A stretch of DNA of 59,803 nt. Origin: an uncultured Rhizobium sp. (GTDB lineage Bacteria > Pseudomonadota > Alphaproteobacteria > Rhizobiales > Rhizobiaceae). A program made the position numbers and the translations under genes. The stretch's first letter is position 1; each line of letters starts with the position of its first letter. Positions 1 to 7,838 of the stretch are shown here, piece by piece. A model generated the notes under the pieces. The model ran no database searches. It was not told the origin of the DNA and worked only from the letters and a program-made list of their open reading frames with translations. The DNA is taken from NCBI GenBank assembly GCA_945952045.1, contig CAMFHE010000032.1:1-59803 (forward strand). Reading direction: 5' to 3'.

Positions 1-52
1 AGTGGCCGACTTTTGCTCCGCCCCGTGGCCGGTTTTTACTCCGCCGTTGACA
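1..52. mobile_element. Terminus of an IS21-like insertion sequence (partial)
   Basis: Two imperfect 23-bp tandem repeats (1-23 and 24-46, 18 of 23 identical, each with a GTGGCCG...TTTT...CTCCGCC core) are followed by TTGACA ending in CA at 51-52. Multiple short terminal repeats and a 5'-TG...CA-3' tip are typical of IS21-family ends. No istA or istB coding sequence is inside the window, so the body of the element would lie to the left. The family call is inferred from the end structure alone. Confidence 0.45.
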
Positions 53-182
53 CCGCCGAAAGGACTTTTTCGAGCGTCGGCAAGATCGATGGGATACTGG
101 TTATCTCAAGACCCAGCATCAATGCTGAAAGACATACAGCGACAAGTGCCAAATTGTTTCTTGATGGTGGGTGCGTTGTCAT
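53..182 (-). pseudogene. Truncated 5' end of an MFS transporter gene
   Basis: Read on the minus strand from the ATG at 182, the frame encodes about 43 residues that resemble the N-terminus of a drug:H+ antiporter-type MFS permease: a short polar leader, a first transmembrane helix (LALVAVCLSALMLGL), then an SILPTLEKVL stretch where DHA2 proteins carry their first-loop motif. The frame runs into the IS21-like tip at about position 52 and stops at 36. It is divergent from the LysR gene at 360, the usual arrangement of a regulator and its efflux target. The rest of the transporter is not seen. The fragment is short, so the family call is tentative. Confidence 0.5.
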
Positions 183-359
183 GGGGCGGCCTTGCTCTCT
201 CACGATGCAAGGCGGATCGCATTCAGCGAGATGCGAATACTTAGTGATACGACCTTGCACATTGCGTTTGTGTTCAGCGCCATTCTGCCGAATGCTTGAC
301 CATCCATCAATCGCATGGCAGAGTATTTCAGTGACAACAAATTTGGATAGATACTGGGT

Positions 360-1232
360 ATGCTTGAGGTTGATGCCGTCCGGGCGTTCGTGATGATCGC
401 CGACCTTCAGAGCTTCACCCGCGCCGCCGAGGCTCTCGGCTCGACGCAAGGCGCTGTCAGCGTGAAGTTGAAGCGTCTCGAAGACCGGCTTGGAAAGCGG
501 CTAATCGAGCGCACGCCCCGGCAGGTCCGCCTCTCGGCACAGGGCGAAAGTTTCCTACCGCCGGCACGAGAGTTTCTGGCGGCTCACGAGCGCGCGCTGG
601 CCGCGCTGACGGCTGAGCGGCAACGTTTCCGGCTCGGGATTGCCGCCCATATCATGGGGCCGGAAGTGCCGACCCTGCTGGCGAAGCTTAAGACGCTCGA
701 TCCCTGCATGACGGTCGAGGTCAGGAGCGACAATTCGCGCGCGCTGCTCGATGCCTATGAAGCCGGCGCGCTCGATGCCGTCATCGTGCGCAGCGACGAC
801 GACCGGCGAGATGGCGATGTGCTCGGTCCCGAGCATTTCGGGTGGTATGCGTCAGCCGATTTCGAGCATCATGCGGGCGAACCGCTGCCGCTCGCCAGCC
901 ATCCGTCCTGCTGCACCGTGCGCGAGGTGGCGACACGGTTGCTGGATGGCGCGTCGATCCCTTGGACGGAGGTCTTCATCGGCGGCACCTCGGCCGTCAC
1001 AGCCGCTCTGTCCGCTGGTCTCGCGGTCGCGGCGTTTCCCTGCCGCCTGGCGACGCCGGACATGATCGAAGTCAGTCAGGCACTCGGCCTGCCACCCATT
1101 CCGTCTCTGTCGATCATACTGCATTCATCACTGACCGACGCCAAAACGCGCGAAACGCTACGGGCCATCACGGCAGCCTTCAGCGAGCATCGTAAGTCCA
1201 GTAACAGGCAGATCAGCCTCGCAAGTGCCTGA
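360..1232 (+). CDS. LysR-family transcriptional regulator
   Basis: This 290-residue protein has the LysR layout: an N-terminal winged HTH (residues 3-62, with the AAEALGSTQGAVS recognition region and a KRLEDRLGKRLIER wing) and a C-terminal effector-binding domain from about residue 90. Length is normal for the family. It is divergent from a truncated MFS-transporter gene (53-182), which was probably its target. The region between, 183-359, contains no other gene. Whether the gene belongs to the conjugative element or to what flanks it cannot be told from the window. The effector is unknown. Confidence 0.85.
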   Translation: MLEVDAVRAFVMIADLQSFTRAAEALGSTQGAVSVKLKRLEDRLGKRLIERTPRQVRLSAQGESFLPPAREFLAAHERALAALTAERQRFRLGIAAHIMGPEVPTLLAKLKTLDPCMTVEVRSDNSRALLDAYEAGALDAVIVRSDDDRRDGDVLGPEHFGWYASADFEHHAGEPLPLASHPSCCTVREVATRLLDGASIPWTEVFIGGTSAVTAALSAGLAVAAFPCRLATPDMIEVSQALGLPPIPSLSIILHSSLTDAKTRETLRAITAAFSEHRKSSNRQISLASA

Positions 1233-1324
1233 TAGCAAAACCGACCATCGGATCAGCCCTACGTACTTAAGCGACTATTTGAAACGACTGCCCCGCCTGT
1301 TTTCGGTGGAATCTCGCACTAGAG

Positions 1325-1339
1325 CGACTATAATAGTCG
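1325..1339. promoter_or_regulatory. Palindromic operator overlapping a -10 box, upstream of the XRE gene
   Basis: A perfect 15-bp inverted repeat (CGACTAT-A-ATAGTCG) contains a consensus TATAAT at 1329-1334. Another CGACTAT half site lies at 1272-1278. No clear -35 hexamer is seen. The site is 43 bp before the ATG of a small XRE-type regulator, so autoregulation by that protein is the simplest inference. Confidence 0.5.
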
Positions 1340-1381
1340 TAGTTCTGGCGTGCGCTCGGGCCGTGATGGCTGGTGATCGGC

Positions 1382-1630
1382 ATGATCACCGCCCGACAAT
1401 CACGGGCCGCACGCGCGTTGCTGGGTTGGACACAGGAGACGCTCGCTGACAAGGCCTGCATATCGCTGACCGCGCTGAAGCGCCTCGAATCCGAAAGCGG
1501 GCTTGAGGTGTACGAGACGACGCGCGATCAGGTTCGCAGAGCCCTTGAAGCAGCCGGCATCGTTTTTCTGTCCACCGACCGGGGACACGGAGTGCTGCTC
1601 GTCGATGATCGCAGAAATTCAAAGAAATAA
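1382..1630 (+). CDS. Small XRE-type helix-turn-helix regulator
   Basis: This 82-residue protein is a single HTH domain. RQSRAARALLGWTQETLAD followed by ISLTALKRLES is the classical Cro/C1 HTH, and a short C-terminal strand region (GIVFLSTDRGHGVLL) is typical of the small regulators found at the start of Rhizobiales conjugative elements. The start at ATG 1382 is preferred over an in-frame GTG at 1373. The palindrome over the -10 box upstream suggests autoregulation. It probably controls genes of the element. Confidence 0.8.
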   Translation: MITARQSRAARALLGWTQETLADKACISLTALKRLESESGLEVYETTRDQVRRALEAAGIVFLSTDRGHGVLLVDDRRNSKK

Positions 1631-1755
1631 TCGGTTGCCAGCCTGCGATGCTCCAGCGGCATCGGTCGATGTTTCCCGCATCCCATCCATTTCGGATGAT
1701 CTATCGATAGGATGCCGGCCTTGTGCGCTATCTGTGCAGGCCGTGGGGCGATGTG

Positions 1756-2016
1756 ATGATTGATCCGTTCGAAGATATGGCACCATCGGTCGAGCATCTG
1801 ACCGACTATGACCGCTCGCATATCAAACTCTACATGCGGTTGCTGGATGCCACGGCGGACGGGGCCGACTGGCGGGAGGCCGTCGAAATCCTGTTCGGGA
1901 TCGATCCGGCTCTTGAGCCCGAGCGTGCCCGTCATGTCCATGACAGCCATCTCTCTCGCGCGCGCTGGATGGCTCACACCGGCTACAAGCATTTGCTGCG
2001 CGAACCGCGCGTCTGA
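1756..2016 (+). CDS. DUF2285-like DNA-binding protein of conjugative element
   Basis: This 86-residue protein (MIDPFEDMAPS...) has the DWREAVEILFGID and HDSHLSRARWM segments seen in small DUF2285-type proteins of alphaproteobacterial ICEs. It is predicted to be an all-helical DNA-binding domain. The start at ATG 1756 gives the usual length; the frame opens earlier at 1723, but the extra residues look unrelated. The position between the XRE gene and the DUF6499/DUF2285 gene is typical of the element's regulatory end. The exact function is not established. Confidence 0.65.
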   Translation: MIDPFEDMAPSVEHLTDYDRSHIKLYMRLLDATADGADWREAVEILFGIDPALEPERARHVHDSHLSRARWMAHTGYKHLLREPRV

Positions 2017-2152
2017 AGCGCATTGCGGTCGCGCCCCGAGGCCGCGATGCTTTGCCGACATCGCGCGATGTCGCTGGCCAATCTTCCGTCGAAGCCCGCA
2101 ACTCGGAATCGTATTCAACTCGACCTGCGCGTGAGCGCTGAGGAGTTGAGCG

Positions 2153-2915
2153 ATGAAGCCCGACACATCAAATTGGCGCGAGCGCTTCAGCTATGACGTC
2201 TTCGATGCCTTGTCTATCGAAGGACTGGCTTGGGAATGTCTTCGCCGGGATGAACCTTACCAGCGTCTTTACCACAGTCTGGTGAAGGCCAAAGCCGAAA
2301 CCGAACCTTTGCCGCAGGAAGCCGAACGACGATGGGGGCTGCGATTTCCCGGCCCGTCCGGCCCTCTCCGCAACCGACCAGCCGGTAGTCTGGTCGCCTT
2401 TCGTCAATCCGGCGGTGGCGTTGCTCACGCGGCGCCCCGATCTTTTGCCGCCCCCATCGTCCCGACCGCGACCTGGCGACTGTACCATCCGCGATAGCCC
2501 CGAGGGACGGTACGCGATCGACGATCTCGCTCAGATGCCGTTCGTGCTGCTGGATGGTGCCGATCCCGACGCGCCGCTTGCCGCACTGATCCCTCTCGAC
2601 GAGGAAACGCTTAGCCGGATCGAGGCCGTCACGCGGCTCTGGCGGGCCTGGAACGGCCGCATCGTCCCGCGCGACACACGCCTGACCCTCGACCAGCGCC
2701 GCCGTCTGCGCCTCAAGATACGCGCCGCCGACGGGCGCATGAACGGCGCGAGCTATCGCGAGATCGGCATTGCGATCTTCGGCGAGGTGCGTGTGTCCGC
2801 CGAGCCGTGGAAGACTTCCTCCTTGCGCGACACGGTGATCGAGCTGGTCCAGGGCGGCTTCGACCTGATCGCGGGCGGCTATCTGAAACTGCTTCGTCAT
2901 CGTCGCCGATCCTAG
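2153..2915 (+). pseudogene. DUF6499/DUF2285 regulator, frameshifted
   Basis: The first frame from ATG 2153 encodes the DUF6499 part (WRERFSYDVFDALSIEGLAWECLRR region, then YQRLY and WGLRFP). The family-like continuation (ATDQPVVWSPFVNPAV, then the DUF2285 HTH with MNGASYREIGIAIFGE and WKTSSLRD) lies in the next frame up to the stop at 2915. Removing one base near the C run at 2348-2350 joins the two into a continuous 253-residue protein, so a 1-nt insertion, real or a sequencing error, splits the gene. Unjoined, the first frame runs out at 2497. The intact family probably acts as a regulator of the element. Confidence 0.7.
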
Positions 2916-3056
2916 CGGTTTCGATCAACCGCATGGGGTGGGGATTTTAGCCACCCGCAAGTTCCCCATCCCACCTGAAGCCTCCCCTTCGCCAGGGTGG
3001 TCGTTGCCCGCCGCTGATCCGCAGCGGCCATCGCAACCGCCACGGAGGCCCGATCC

Positions 3057-3338
3057 ATGCGACCCGATCTCGCCGTTTTGCCGCCGCGCTTCCTGCGTAC
3101 CAAGGAAGCCGCCGAATTCCTGAGCCTCTCCGCCCGCACGCTGGAGAAGCACCGCACCTACGGGACCGGGCCGAACTACCGCAAGCTCGGTGGTCGCGTC
3201 GTCTATTCGGTCGACGATCTCGAAGCCTGGGCGGCGCGCGGTGCCGTCACGTCCACCTCCGATCCGCGTGGGTCCGTGCTGCCGGCCAAGCGTCAGGCGC
3301 TGCCGGCCATGCCGCAGCCCGGCCGCTACGCACGCTGA
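3057..3338 (+). CDS. AlpA/MerR-like helix-turn-helix protein
   Basis: This 93-residue protein carries a helix_turn_helix_17 domain at residues 10-60: FLRTKEAAEFLSLSARTLEKHR followed by a wing with YRKLGGRVVYSVDDLEAW. Such proteins act as excisionase-like or regulatory factors in ICEs. It lies 15 bp before repA, a conserved placement in these elements, so a role in control of replication or excision is likely but unproven. The 2916-3056 interval before it holds no gene. Confidence 0.75.
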   Translation: MRPDLAVLPPRFLRTKEAAEFLSLSARTLEKHRTYGTGPNYRKLGGRVVYSVDDLEAWAARGAVTSTSDPRGSVLPAKRQALPAMPQPGRYAR

Positions 3339-3353
3339 TCGCCCGGTTCCCTG

Positions 3354-4535
3354 ATGATGGCGCGGCATCGTCCCCCCTCGGAGCGCGGACAGCTCGATCT
3401 GTTCCGGGCGCTCCCCGGCGACTTCGCGCCACGAGACGCGCAGGATCTCATGGCCTATCCGTTTTTCTCCCTCTCCAAATCCCATCGCGTCGCGCCGATC
3501 GATTTTTGCGCCGGCACGGTGTCGATCCGGGTCGAGGCCGTGCCCGATCACGGCATGGCGACCATCTGGGACGCTGACATCCTGATCTGGGCCGCCAGTC
3601 AGATCGTCGAGGCGCGCGACGCCGGGCTTCGCACCTCACGCCTTCTGGTCGCCACGCCTTACGAGATCCTCCGCTTCATCGGACGCGGCACGTCGATGCG
3701 CGACTATCAGCGCCTGAAGGCTGCACTCGACCGGCTCCAGTCCACCACGGTCGCAACCACGATCCGCCAGCCTGCCGAAGGCCGTCGTCACCGCTTCTCA
3801 TGGATCAATGAGTGGAAGGAGCGCATCGACCGTCAGGGGCGACCTGACGGCATCGATATGATCCTTCCCGACTGGTTCTACCAAGCGGTGCTCGATGACG
3901 CGCTCGTGCTGACCATCGACCGGGCCTATTTCGATCTCACCGGCGGGTTGGAGCGCTGGCTGTATCGGATCGTGCGCAAGCATGGTGGTCGTCAGCGTCG
4001 CGGTTGGCGTTTCGATTTCCGGCACCTGCATCAGAAATCCGGCAGCCTGTCGCCGTTCAAGCGCTTTGCCTTCGAGCTGCGCGACATCATCCGCCGCCAG
4101 CCATTGCCTGGCTACACGTTGTTTGCCGAGATCGAGGTCGGCGGCCGGATGCTGCTCGCCTTCGAGCCATCCGCGGCCTGTGGACAAGCTGTGGAAACCG
4201 TCGTGCCATCCGGAACCCGGATCGGCGTGCTATCGGGAACCGGCCTCCCGTGCCATCGGGAACCGAAACCGGGTGTAACCCCTTCGCCTGTCGAAGAAAA
4301 GCGCGCCCTTAACTTAGACTCTAACATAGAATCTAACCTTGAAGAGCGCGCGCGCGAGGTGGAAAACCTCATCCGAGGCGCTGCGAAGAGCCTGAGTTCT
4401 ACCGCGAAAACAGGCGGCATCGGCTCACAACGCGACCATAAGCCCGGTACGTCTTTCCGCAAAGACGGCTTTACGGCTGCCGGTTCTGGCAAGACTTCCC
4501 GCCTTTCTCAGGACGATCAGGCGGGTGAGCCATGA
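3354..4535 (+). CDS. repA: Replication initiator protein RepA (RPA family)
   Basis: This 393-residue protein matches the alphaproteobacterial replication initiator A family. A conserved N-terminal region (LDLFRALPGD, DAQDLMAYPFFSLSK) is followed by two winged-helix-like segments (MRDYQRLKAALDRLQSTTV; GLERWLYRIVRKHGG; SGSLSPFKRFAFELRDI). The C-terminal quarter (from about residue 275) is low in conserved structure and its DNA carries iteron-like repeats (4202-4265), DnaA-box-like sites and an AT-rich repeat. It overlaps parA by 4 bp (ATGA), giving a repA-parA-RHH replication and partition unit. It probably allows autonomous replication of the excised element. Confidence 0.85.
   Translation: MMARHRPPSERGQLDLFRALPGDFAPRDAQDLMAYPFFSLSKSHRVAPIDFCAGTVSIRVEAVPDHGMATIWDADILIWAASQIVEARDAGLRTSRLLVATPYEILRFIGRGTSMRDYQRLKAALDRLQSTTVATTIRQPAEGRRHRFSWINEWKERIDRQGRPDGIDMILPDWFYQAVLDDALVLTIDRAYFDLTGGLERWLYRIVRKHGGRQRRGWRFDFRHLHQKSGSLSPFKRFAFELRDIIRRQPLPGYTLFAEIEVGGRMLLAFEPSAACGQAVETVVPSGTRIGVLSGTGLPCHREPKPGVTPSPVEEKRALNLDSNIESNLEERAREVENLIRGAAKSLSSTAKTGGIGSQRDHKPGTSFRKDGFTAAGSGKTSRLSQDDQAGEP
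4179..4340. other. Candidate replication origin (iterons, DnaA-like boxes, AT-rich repeat) inside repA
   Basis: Two DnaA-box-like sites, TGTGGACAA (4179-4187) and TGTGGAAAC (4190-4198), are followed by three copies of CGTGCYATCSGGAACC at 4202, 4226 and 4249 (spacing 24 and 23 bp). Then comes an AT-rich pair of 12-bp tandem repeats at 4314-4325 and 4326-4337 (10 of 12 identical). Order and spacing match an iteron origin with a DNA unwinding element. All of it lies in the 3' part of repA. Confidence 0.55.
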
Positions 4536-5185
4536 TCGTCGCGCTGCTCAATCAAAAAGGTGGTGTCGGCAAGACGACGCTGGCGCTGAACCTCGCAGGT
4601 GAATGGGCGAGGCAGGGCAAGCGCGTGACGCTGATCGACGCCGATCCGCAAGGCTCGGCGCTGGACTGGTCGCAGCAGCGTGGCCGTGAGGGTCTGCCAC
4701 GGTTGTTCGGTGTCGTGGGTCTCGCGCGAGACACGTTGCACCGGGAAGCGCCCGAGCTGGCGCGTGACGTTGATCACATCGTCATCGACGGCCCACCGCG
4801 TGTCGCCGCGCTGATGCGATCGGCACTGCTCGCTGCCGACCTGGTGCTGATCCCGGTGCAGCCGTCACCGCTCGATGGCTGGGCCTCGGCCGAGATGCTG
4901 GCGCTCCTGACGGAGGCGCGTATCTACAGGCCGGAGCTTGTCGCCCGCTTCGTCCTCAACCGCTGCGGCGCACGCACCGTGCTGGCACGAGAAACGACCG
5001 AGACGCTGGCCGACCATGATCCGCCGGTGCTTTCCGCCACAATCGGCCAGCGTGTCGCCTTCGCGGTGGCCGCGCAATCGGGCCGCTTGGTGTCCGAGTT
5101 GGACCACGACACGCCCGCCGCGCGCGAGATCGCGGCGCTGGCAGCGGGGATCGACGCTCTCGGCATCGGGAGGGCGGCACCATGA
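4532..5185 (+). CDS. parA: ParA-family partition ATPase
   Basis: This 217-residue protein has a deviant Walker A at the N-terminus (NQKGGVGKTT, residues 7-16), IDADPQGSALDW (Walker A', about residues 36-47) and a VIDGPP Walker B region. That is the short ParA (type Ib) form without an N-terminal HTH. It overlaps repA by 4 bp upstream and the RHH partition gene by 4 bp downstream, so the three are translationally coupled. Its role is active partition of the replicating circular form or stable maintenance. Confidence 0.9.
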   Translation: MIVALLNQKGGVGKTTLALNLAGEWARQGKRVTLIDADPQGSALDWSQQRGREGLPRLFGVVGLARDTLHREAPELARDVDHIVIDGPPRVAALMRSALLAADLVLIPVQPSPLDGWASAEMLALLTEARIYRPELVARFVLNRCGARTVLARETTETLADHDPPVLSATIGQRVAFAVAAQSGRLVSELDHDTPAAREIAALAAGIDALGIGRAAP

Positions 5186-5433
5186 GTGAACGTCCGTCCC
5201 GTCGCGGGTTCGCATCTCGTCCCGCCGATCCCGAGCACTGGATAAAGGCGGCGGATAGCGCGTCGCGTGACGATAATGCCGCCGGTTTCACCGCGCGACT
5301 GACCATCGACGTGACGCCGGACTTGCGCGGCCGGATCAAGATCGCCGCGTTCCAGCGCGGTATCACCGTTGCAGACATGCTGCGCGAGCTGCTCGCGCGC
5401 GAATTCCCAACCACCCCAGGAGACCGATCATGA
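5182..5433 (+). CDS. Small ribbon-helix-helix partition protein (ParB/ParG-like)
   Basis: This 83-residue protein has a disordered N-terminus, then a ribbon-helix-helix at residues 37-75 (FTARLTIDVTPDLRGRIKIAAFQRGITVADMLRELLAREF read in segments). Such proteins pair with type Ib ParA ATPases as the centromere-binding partner and autorepressor. The ATGA overlap with parA supports that role. The function is inferred from fold and position. Confidence 0.7.
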   Translation: MSERPSRRGFASRPADPEHWIKAADSASRDDNAAGFTARLTIDVTPDLRGRIKIAAFQRGITVADMLRELLAREFPTTPGDRS

Positions 5434-5951
5434 CCGGCAACGCGGCTCCCCGCGTGCGCGGCGGCCCCGTGCCGTTCGCACGTTCATCCGACAGCCTCAC
5501 CCATGTCGAGCTGACGCATATCGAAAAGCGGATCGAAAACTGGATCAGGTTCGGCCGTGAGGTTCACGAACAGATCCTCGATCGCCGTCGCCGTGTCTTC
5601 TCCTATCGGCCCGGCAGCATCTTCGCCTTCGTCCGCTGGGCCGCCAATGACTTCGGCACGGTGATTTCGCGCATCGACATCGTGTGCGCTGTCGAGCCGG
5701 GCGAAAGCTACCAGACGCTGCCCTTCGTGCGCCCCGGCGGCGACATTCTCCTGAAGATCGAAGGCTGGCCGAAGGTCGAACAGGTGCTCCGCCATATCGA
5801 CGCGGTGGAGGCTGTCGGCATCGATGCGTGCGAAGTCGCGCCAGATCATTGGCGGCACGTCCATCACCGGATGACCGCCGGACACGAACCGCGTGCCTAC
5901 ACGCGGGAGCGCCATCAAGCGTGGCTCAAGCGGCGGGAGATCGAACGATGA
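5430..5951 (+). CDS. DUF2840 domain protein
   Basis: This 173-residue protein of the DUF2840 family lies between the partition genes and traF in alphaproteobacterial ICEs. Recognisable segments are SLTHVELTHIEKRIENWIRFG, YRPGSIFAFVRWAANDFGTV and a C-terminal RHQAWLKRREIER. It has no signal peptide or membrane helix, so it is probably cytoplasmic. It overlaps the RHH gene and traF by 4 bp at each end. The function of the family is unknown; the context points to conjugation. Confidence 0.75.
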   Translation: MTGNAAPRVRGGPVPFARSSDSLTHVELTHIEKRIENWIRFGREVHEQILDRRRRVFSYRPGSIFAFVRWAANDFGTVISRIDIVCAVEPGESYQTLPFVRPGGDILLKIEGWPKVEQVLRHIDAVEAVGIDACEVAPDHWRHVHHRMTAGHEPRAYTRERHQAWLKRREIER

Positions 5952-6493
5952 CCCGCTTCGGCTACGTCATGGTGACGTATTTTTCTGTGATGGGCGTTGC
6001 CATCGCCTCCTTCGTTCCGACGCCACTGCGCTTCGTCTGGAACGCCTCGGCCAGCGTGCCGATCGGTCTCTACGACCTCGGTCCGCCGCGCCATCTGACT
6101 GTCGGCGATCTCGTTGCCGTCATGCCGGACAAGTCGCTCGCCGACTTCTTGGTCGAGCGCGGCTATATCGGGCGCGGCGTACCGCTGATGAAGCATGTCG
6201 CGGCACTCGCCGGGCAAGAGGTCTGTCGGACTCAGAACACGATCACCATCGATGCGGTGCCGGTCGGCGACGCGCTCGACCGCGACCGGCGTGGGCACGA
6301 ACTGCCTGTCTGGCAGGGCTGCCGCCGCATCGCTGACGGCGACATCTTCCTGATGAACCCGGACGTGCCGGACAGCCTGGATGGTCGCTATTTCGGCCCG
6401 ATCCCGGCACGCACCGTCATCGGCAAGGCGACGCCGATTTACACCGACGAGGCGGGCGACGGACGTTTCGTCTGGCACGCGCCCACACGCTGA
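5948..6493 (+). CDS. traF: Conjugal transfer peptidase TraF (S26 signal-peptidase family)
   Basis: This 181-residue protein has an N-terminal membrane anchor (residues 7-25), the S26 catalytic serine in SASVPIGLY (Ser36) and the general-base lysine in PLMKHVAAL (Lys82). TraF of the RP4 type processes and cyclises the pilin TrbC, whose gene is at 14477. The start at ATG 5948 overlaps the DUF2840 stop. Length fits the family. Confidence 0.85.
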   Translation: MTRFGYVMVTYFSVMGVAIASFVPTPLRFVWNASASVPIGLYDLGPPRHLTVGDLVAVMPDKSLADFLVERGYIGRGVPLMKHVAALAGQEVCRTQNTITIDAVPVGDALDRDRRGHELPVWQGCRRIADGDIFLMNPDVPDSLDGRYFGPIPARTVIGKATPIYTDEAGDGRFVWHAPTR

Positions 6494-6537
6494 CCGCCCA
6501 TCCTTTCGCGTTCCATTGCACATTCACGGAGGTTTCC

Positions 6538-6873
6538 ATGCCGCAGATCGGCATCTTCACGCGCGCGCCATCCGGCTTCTCCGGCCGCATCCGCACGCTC
6601 TCGTTTGACACAGAGTTTGTCATCGTTCGGGCAGAGCCGTCGGATGCCGAGAACGAGCCGGATTACCGTATTCACCTCGGCGACGAGGATGGGCCGGAGG
6701 TCGGGGCCGGTTGGAAGCGCACCGGCGAACGGGCTGGCGAATACCTCGCGCTCGTACTCGACGACCCCGTCTTCCTCGCACCGATCCGCGCCAACCTGTT
6801 CCGCGACGACGACACCGGCAATGCCTGGTCGCTGCACTGGAGCCGCCAGCCCCGTCGCGACGGGAGGGACTGA
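6538..6873 (+). CDS. DUF736 family protein
   Basis: This 111-residue protein opens with MPQIGIFTRAPSGFSGRIRTL, the DUF736 signature, and contains the DYRIHLGDEDGPEVGAGWKR core. DUF736 genes occur in the mobilisation regions of alphaproteobacterial conjugative elements; the biochemical role is unknown. A GGAGG ribosome site lies just before the start (6528-6532). It is probably cytoplasmic. Confidence 0.8.
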   Translation: MPQIGIFTRAPSGFSGRIRTLSFDTEFVIVRAEPSDAENEPDYRIHLGDEDGPEVGAGWKRTGERAGEYLALVLDDPVFLAPIRANLFRDDDTGNAWSLHWSRQPRRDGRD

Positions 6874-6877
6874 CGCC

Positions 6878-7594
6878 ATGCGCAGCACCGTCCTCCTTTT
6901 CCTTTCCGGCCTGTCCCTCGTCGGTGTCCTGCCCGTCGCCGCCTATGCACAGACGGCACCGGTCGCCCGGCCTTCGCCACGCGATCCCTATGCCGACATC
7001 ATTGCCGAGGCGGCGCAGCGCTTCGCGCTTCCGGTCGCATGGATCAGGGCGGTGCTGCGCGCCGAGAGCGGCGGCGACCGCCAAGCGCTCTCGCCCAAGG
7101 GTGCGATCGGGCTGATGCAGATCATGCCGGAAACTTGGGGCGATCTGCGCGTCCGGCATCGTCTCGGCAACGATCCTTACGATCCGCACGACAACATCAT
7201 CGCCGGTGCGGCCTATATCCGCGAACTGCTCGACCGTTACGGGTCGCCCGGCTGGATCGCCGCCTATAATGCCGGTCCCGGTCGTTATGAGGCGTCGCTG
7301 TCGGGCCGTCCGCTTCCCGCCGAGACACGCGCCTATGTCGCCACCGTCGCCCCCAATCTCGACGGCGTGGGCGACCCTACCGCCACCGTCGTCGTGGCAG
7401 TCGACCCGCTTTCCTGGACCCGCGCGCCGCTGTTCATCGCGCAACCCGATCGCCGTCCCGCTGTCGATCCTGCGTCCGTCGGGCGTTCGCCGGGTGATGC
7501 GGCATCGACGCCGATCGTGCGCGATGTGTCCGCCATCGTGCCGCAGTCGAGCGGCCTGTTCGTCGCGCGTGCCGACACGGGACGGCAGCCATGA
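6878..7594 (+). CDS. Lytic transglycosylase (VirB1/TrbN-like)
   Basis: This 238-residue protein has a Sec signal peptide (residues 1-24, ending AAYAQ) and an SLT domain. The catalytic Glu63 lies in VLRAESGGD, followed by SPKGAIGLMQIMPETW and YIRELLDRYG, then AAYNAGPGRYE. It would open peptidoglycan locally for assembly of the conjugative channel. The start at ATG 6878 is chosen because the signal peptide begins there; the frame is open back to 6605. Its stop overlaps a spurious frame that runs across the predicted oriT. Confidence 0.88.
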   Translation: MRSTVLLFLSGLSLVGVLPVAAYAQTAPVARPSPRDPYADIIAEAAQRFALPVAWIRAVLRAESGGDRQALSPKGAIGLMQIMPETWGDLRVRHRLGNDPYDPHDNIIAGAAYIRELLDRYGSPGWIAAYNAGPGRYEASLSGRPLPAETRAYVATVAPNLDGVGDPTATVVVAVDPLSWTRAPLFIAQPDRRPAVDPASVGRSPGDAASTPIVRDVSAIVPQSSGLFVARADTGRQP

Positions 7595-7682
7595 GCGCGC
7601 GGGTTACTGATCGCACGATAGCGGGCGCTGGCGTGGTCTGGAGGGCGCAGAGGGGGAGCACGGGCAACACGACCGAAGGAGG

Positions 7683-7781
7683 GCAGGATAAAAGGCCGCG
7701 AGGTGCGGCGTCGGTCGGTTGTGGTTTTTCAATAGGTTATGAGGCGATTTCGCGAGGTGCGGGATTTCTCCGCACCTCGCG
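7683..7781. other. Candidate oriT with nic-like site and inverted repeat
   Basis: The minus strand reads TATCCTGC at 7690-7683, identical to the RP4/IncP-type nic core (cleavage expected after the G). On its 5' side lie a CGCGAGGTGCGG arm at 7697-7708 and a perfect 12-bp hairpin (arms 7751-7762 and 7770-7781, 7-nt loop) built from the same arm. The site is directly upstream of the relaxase gene, in a 244-bp gap with no convincing gene. Transfer from this strand would export the rep/par side first and the traG-trb side last. Confidence 0.55.
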
Positions 7782-7838
7782 GCTACGCCGATTTTCCTGC
7801 GATTTCCTGCGCTTCGCGCGATGTGCGGGGCATCGGCC

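Noticed and set aside
1225..1449. 74-residue plus-strand frame between LysR and the XRE gene
   Set aside because: It crosses the palindromic promoter and overlaps the XRE gene; no domain or ribosome site.
2938..3056. Hairpin or attachment site in the GC-rich interval before the AlpA-like gene
   Set aside because: Complementary G and C runs exist (GGTGGGGA and TCCCCATCCCACC) but pairing is imperfect and there is no second copy in the window to support an att site.
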